NCBI GenBank assembly: GCA_902806595.1
Contig: CADCXC010000014.1
Coordinates: 434,001 to 498,000, forward strand
Direction: 5' to 3'
From: Pyrenopolyporus hunteri
Taxonomy: Eukaryota > Ascomycota > Sordariomycetes > Xylariales > Hypoxylaceae
DNA length: 64,000 nt
The position numbers and the translations under genes are program-made. Each line of letters begins with the position of its first letter. Within the stretch, counting starts at the first letter, position 1. The notes below the pieces were generated by a model. The model was not told where the DNA came from, ran no database searches, and was given only the letters and a program-made list of their open reading frames with translations. Below are positions 60,788-64,000 of the stretch, in pieces.

Positions 60788-61762
60788 CGGGGAGAATAAC
60801 TTTTTTTGAGGCCGCACGCTCCTAGCACAACAAGTCGGCGAGGGGAGAGAAGTCGAACGGGGCAGGGTGGCAAAAACTTTTCAAGGCATCGTCGGAACTG
60901 TATTATATAAGTATCATATAAATATGGGCGTACTTGGAGCGTGTGGAGTTTCGGCGCAAAATTCCAAAAAAAGATGGCATCGTCCAACCCGGAAGAAATT
61001 TACAACTCACCTCTCCATTCAATATATCGTACGATGGGATTCTAGTTGAGCTCGTCTAGACTCTATCCCTCGCCTGCGTATGCAGCATGAACCGGTGCGA
61101 GCAAGCATAGAAGGGAATGACAGCATCAAATCCAGGTTCTCGTGTTCTTGGGTTATAGATCGCAGCATAACGTATTAGAGAAAAATTACAACTCGAACAT
61201 CGGCGAGACCCAGCTTTTTGGTTTTGCGGCGTACCTAGGTACCATCTTTTATCGAGCTATCGCTAATCGGACCCACTCAAGCCACAGGTATTAGGTCATG
61301 TCACTGAAGACTTTAATTGCTTTATCGTGCGATATGCCCAAACCTGATTGAAGTACCTACCTACCTACCTAGATAGGTACCTACCTTGCAAGTACATAGT
61401 GCAGTGCCTCGTACCTGGGTGCCGTTGTGATTATACCTCCGATTTATGTACCTATCTGAGGGGCATTACGTTATCTGTCGCGATATACCTAATAGAGCTT
61501 CCCCGCCAGCCACAGGTGGCTAGGGTGTAGTACAACATACCCCACGTCGATTGAATTTTGTTATCCAGGACGTTGGGAAACCAGCCCCAAAACCCCACAC
61601 ACCAACTCTCGTCCACGACCACCATCCATCACCATCATCACCACCACCCCCCGATACTACTACCGCTAGCGACGGTGCGTGTACGGTGCGTGTACTTCAC
61701 CTCAAAACTCGATACTACACGCTTCGGCCTGGTACTTACCGCTCCGTCGCTCGTGGTGCGCC
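60788..61762. other. Head-to-head promoter region
   Basis: About 1 kb between the PPR gene (-) and SRP68 (+), with a CCTA/TAGG tract near 61350-61385. Expected to hold both promoters; no gene is seen. Confidence 0.6.
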
Positions 61763-63715
61763 ATGGATATCACAAACTTCGTGGTTTCGGCCAGAAACCA
61801 GGCCCTGCTCTACGGAGACTATAACACTTACCATAAGCAGCTGGTCAAGAAGCTACACAATTGCCGGAAGAGGTTAAACATCGTCACGAAGAACCGCGGC
61901 AAGTTTAGCAAGAAGGAGCCCGTCACAGCTGAGAAGCTATCGGAGAACCACGAGTATGCGCAATACCACCTGTTGGAATTTATATATCGCTGACCGGAAC
62001 GAGGTATCTTCATCTCCAATTGTTAACAGCCGAGCGCGCCTGGGCGCATGCTATGAGATTCAAAGCCATCCACTCCACCGACACCAAAGGCATCACAGGC
62101 AGGACCCGCTCCCACATAATATCGAGACTTGACAAGGGCGCCCGTGTCGCCGAAAATCTCGTCCAGATCTTGTCGGACGGCTCCGTGAATGGCGCCAGCG
62201 ACACCGACGTCCTCGAAGCACGTGCGTATGCTTCCATGATACGAGGTGCTACCCAGTTCGAGAAGCAGAGCTGGGAAGCCTGCCTGCGGAGCTACGCGAC
62301 CGCGCGCATCATATATACGGCGCTTTCTACGGCTATGAGAGGGGACATCTTCAAGGACCTCCTGGCAGACACCATCGACCCTTCTATTCGCTATGCGGCC
62401 TATCAGGCTAAGGTTCCGAGGACCCTGGCGATACCAACCATTGCAAGAAGAGCATTTCCTACCTCCGATACCTCGCTGGTCGAACAAATAAACAAGCTAG
62501 CTCCGGATCTGCTCAAGAAAAGCGGTTCCGATGCTCAAAGGGGCCAGGTCGGTGCCCCGAACGCACCTCAGACCATCACGTGGAGGTCCCGAGAAGTCAA
62601 GATCGAGGATGCGGCCATAGCGCTCGCGTTAGCCTCGACTGATACGGCGACCGCGCGGCTAACAGAGAAGCTGGCTTCGTCCGACGTTATATTACCAAAG
62701 GAGATGGCTGCCGCGTACGACGATGTGCTCATTGCCAGTCAGGACGCCGCAGATGCCACTAAGCGTGCCATCGACGAACTGAAAGAGGAAGGCGTATCGC
62801 AAGATGACCCCAGGATCCAGAGCCTACAGATAACTCGCACCGCCGTGAACTACCAGATGATCAGCTGGAGAATTGGTCGCAATCGGGTGTTAAGCGGGGA
62901 GCACGACGGCGCGCTGTTAGATTCGGCGCCGACCACGACCCGGAAATCCAAGAAAGACGCCACCTCTCGGAAACCCAAAATAGAACCGCCCGGTAGGAAG
63001 ATATCTCGACTCAAAGACAAAGTCGTTCTCTATGACTCCACGCTACAGAGCATCGATACTATCAAAGAGCTTCCCGGCGTCGCGGCCGATGAGGTCTTAC
63101 TAGGACAATTAGACGCAACTGCTAGATATTTCCACGCTCTGAAGTTCGTGTTTCCATATGCCCGCCCCTTGTTTTCGCGCCAATATTAACCTATCACATA
63201 GATGTCTTTCCATTGCGCGCTCGCATTCGCTGACTAACCAGTCGCTCAACGCCTTGGTTCTTACCAAACACGCCTTCGATGAGTGCGAGCAGTCCGCAGC
63301 CTTTTTCTCCAAACACGCTGCCTCTTCCGCAGAGTCCTCGCCTCGTAACATAGAGATTCGTCAGAGCGATATTCATTTCCTCCAAAATCTACTGAAAGGA
63401 GAGCTTCAACGATGCCGGGCGATTGTCGAAATAGATAATCTACGGCAAAAAAAGACGAACGAGACTCTGCCGAACGCAAAGACCCCGCTGGTCCAACGCT
63501 TGTCCGAGTATCCGGCAGAGGGCGTCGACTTAGAAAATCTCGTAGAGTTCCCACCGAAGGTACAACCTATACCCGTGAAGCCTCTATTCTTTGACGTTGC
63601 TTGGAACTACATAGATTACCCCGGAAAAGCGCCGGCGCCGGCTCCTGAGCCCGAGCCGCAGGCGGGACAACAGTCCCAGCCACAGAAGAGAGGATGGTTT
63701 GGATTTGGAAGATAA
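61763..63715 (+). CDS. SRP68: Signal recognition particle subunit SRP68
   Basis: Three exons (61763-61953, 62004-63143, 63202-63715) give 614 aa; introns are 50 nt (GTATGC donor, GCTGAC branch) and 58 nt (GTTCGT donor). The N-terminal region has the SRP68 RNA-binding domain (PF16969): RNQALLYGDYNTYHKQLVKK, then RLNIVTKNRGKF, then NHEYLHLQLLTAERAWAHAM across the first junction. The helical C-terminal half has LLGQLDATARYFHALK joined to CLSIARSHSLTNQSLNALVL. A Pro-rich tail ends in RGWFGFGR. SRP68 forms a heterodimer with SRP72 on 7S RNA and is required for co-translational targeting to the ER. The length is near that of other fungal SRP68 proteins. Confidence 0.93.
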
Positions 63716-64000
63716 TTAATATCTATCCGCCGACTTACCGTCCCTATCTATAGGTACAGAAAATATACTTCATATCCACCATTCATACGGGATATTCGAT
63801 CCCGATTTTCTATCTTCTCATCTCGTATATACTTTCATGAATGTGTCCTTAGGGTTAATAAAGGGGGCCGAGGCAGGGCGCCATCGAAGGGCAATTTGCG
63901 ACAAGACATACCTAATATTGGATCCAGTATCCCTAGCCATCAGGAACCATAGATAACCCCCACGCCCGCCTAAACTCGCGAGTGCGCCTTTACTTCTCGT
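63716..64000. other. Sequence downstream of SRP68
   Basis: 3' flank of SRP68 running to the window edge; no further gene is visible. Confidence 0.6.

Noticed and set aside
1..64000. CRISPR arrays, prokaryotic operons, 5S rRNA
   Set aside because: No regularly spaced repeats, no bacterial gene organisation and no 5S-like sequence noticed; intron-rich genes show a eukaryote.

Overview
The window reads as nuclear DNA of a filamentous ascomycete. Genes carry short GT-AG introns (about 50-200 nt) with CTAAC/CTGAC-type branch sites. The conserved genes STU1 (CLASP), FYV7, an Atos-family gene, a LIM-LIM-RhoGAP gene, a mitochondrial PPR gene and SRP68 are all fungal orthologue types. There are also very AT-rich blocks of the kind left by repeat-induced point mutation (RIP). 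Gene content and the many CCTA/TAGG tetranucleotide tracts suggest a sordariomycete, possibly Xylariales; this placement is inference.

Layout. 1-3912 is a gene-free, extremely AT-rich repeat block whose right edge is an 885-bp element with 212-bp inverted arms. 5.5-12.6 kb holds a one-TM hypothetical protein, a basic-secretory-protein-type metallopeptidase and the four-exon STU1. 14.4-15.5 kb has a gene with two DUF6924-like halves. 17.0-22.5 kb holds a divergent pair: a five-exon GMC oxidoreductase (-) and a 7-TM fungal rhodopsin-domain protein (+). 24050-25674 is a decayed DNA transposon bounded by 56-bp TIRs and TA. 25.7-31.8 kb is nearly empty, with one low-complexity hypothetical gene. 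31.8-39.0 kb holds the Atos-family gene (-), a 489-bp MITE, FYV7 (+) and a kelch/TM surface protein (-). 39.0-44.1 kb and 47.9-55.4 kb are long gene-free stretches full of CCTA/TAGG tracts, flanking the six-exon RhoGAP gene. 55.4-63.7 kb holds a GNAT acetyltransferase, a PPR protein and SRP68.

The protein genes are mostly dispersed housekeeping loci: microtubule dynamics, polarity GTPase signalling, ribosome biogenesis, mitochondrial expression and ER targeting. I see no biosynthetic cluster. The most unusual signal is mutational. In the two hypermutated blocks nearly every surviving C sits in CpG, so the process that destroyed these repeats seems to have acted on CpA, CpT and CpC while sparing CpG. 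A MITE with intact inverted ends between the Atos and FYV7 genes does not show this signature. Two loci with tRNA-like A and B boxes followed by T-runs (13.5 and 16.3 kb) are also unexplained. Exon boundaries were worked out by hand from reading frame, splice consensus and family sequence, and have no transcript support.
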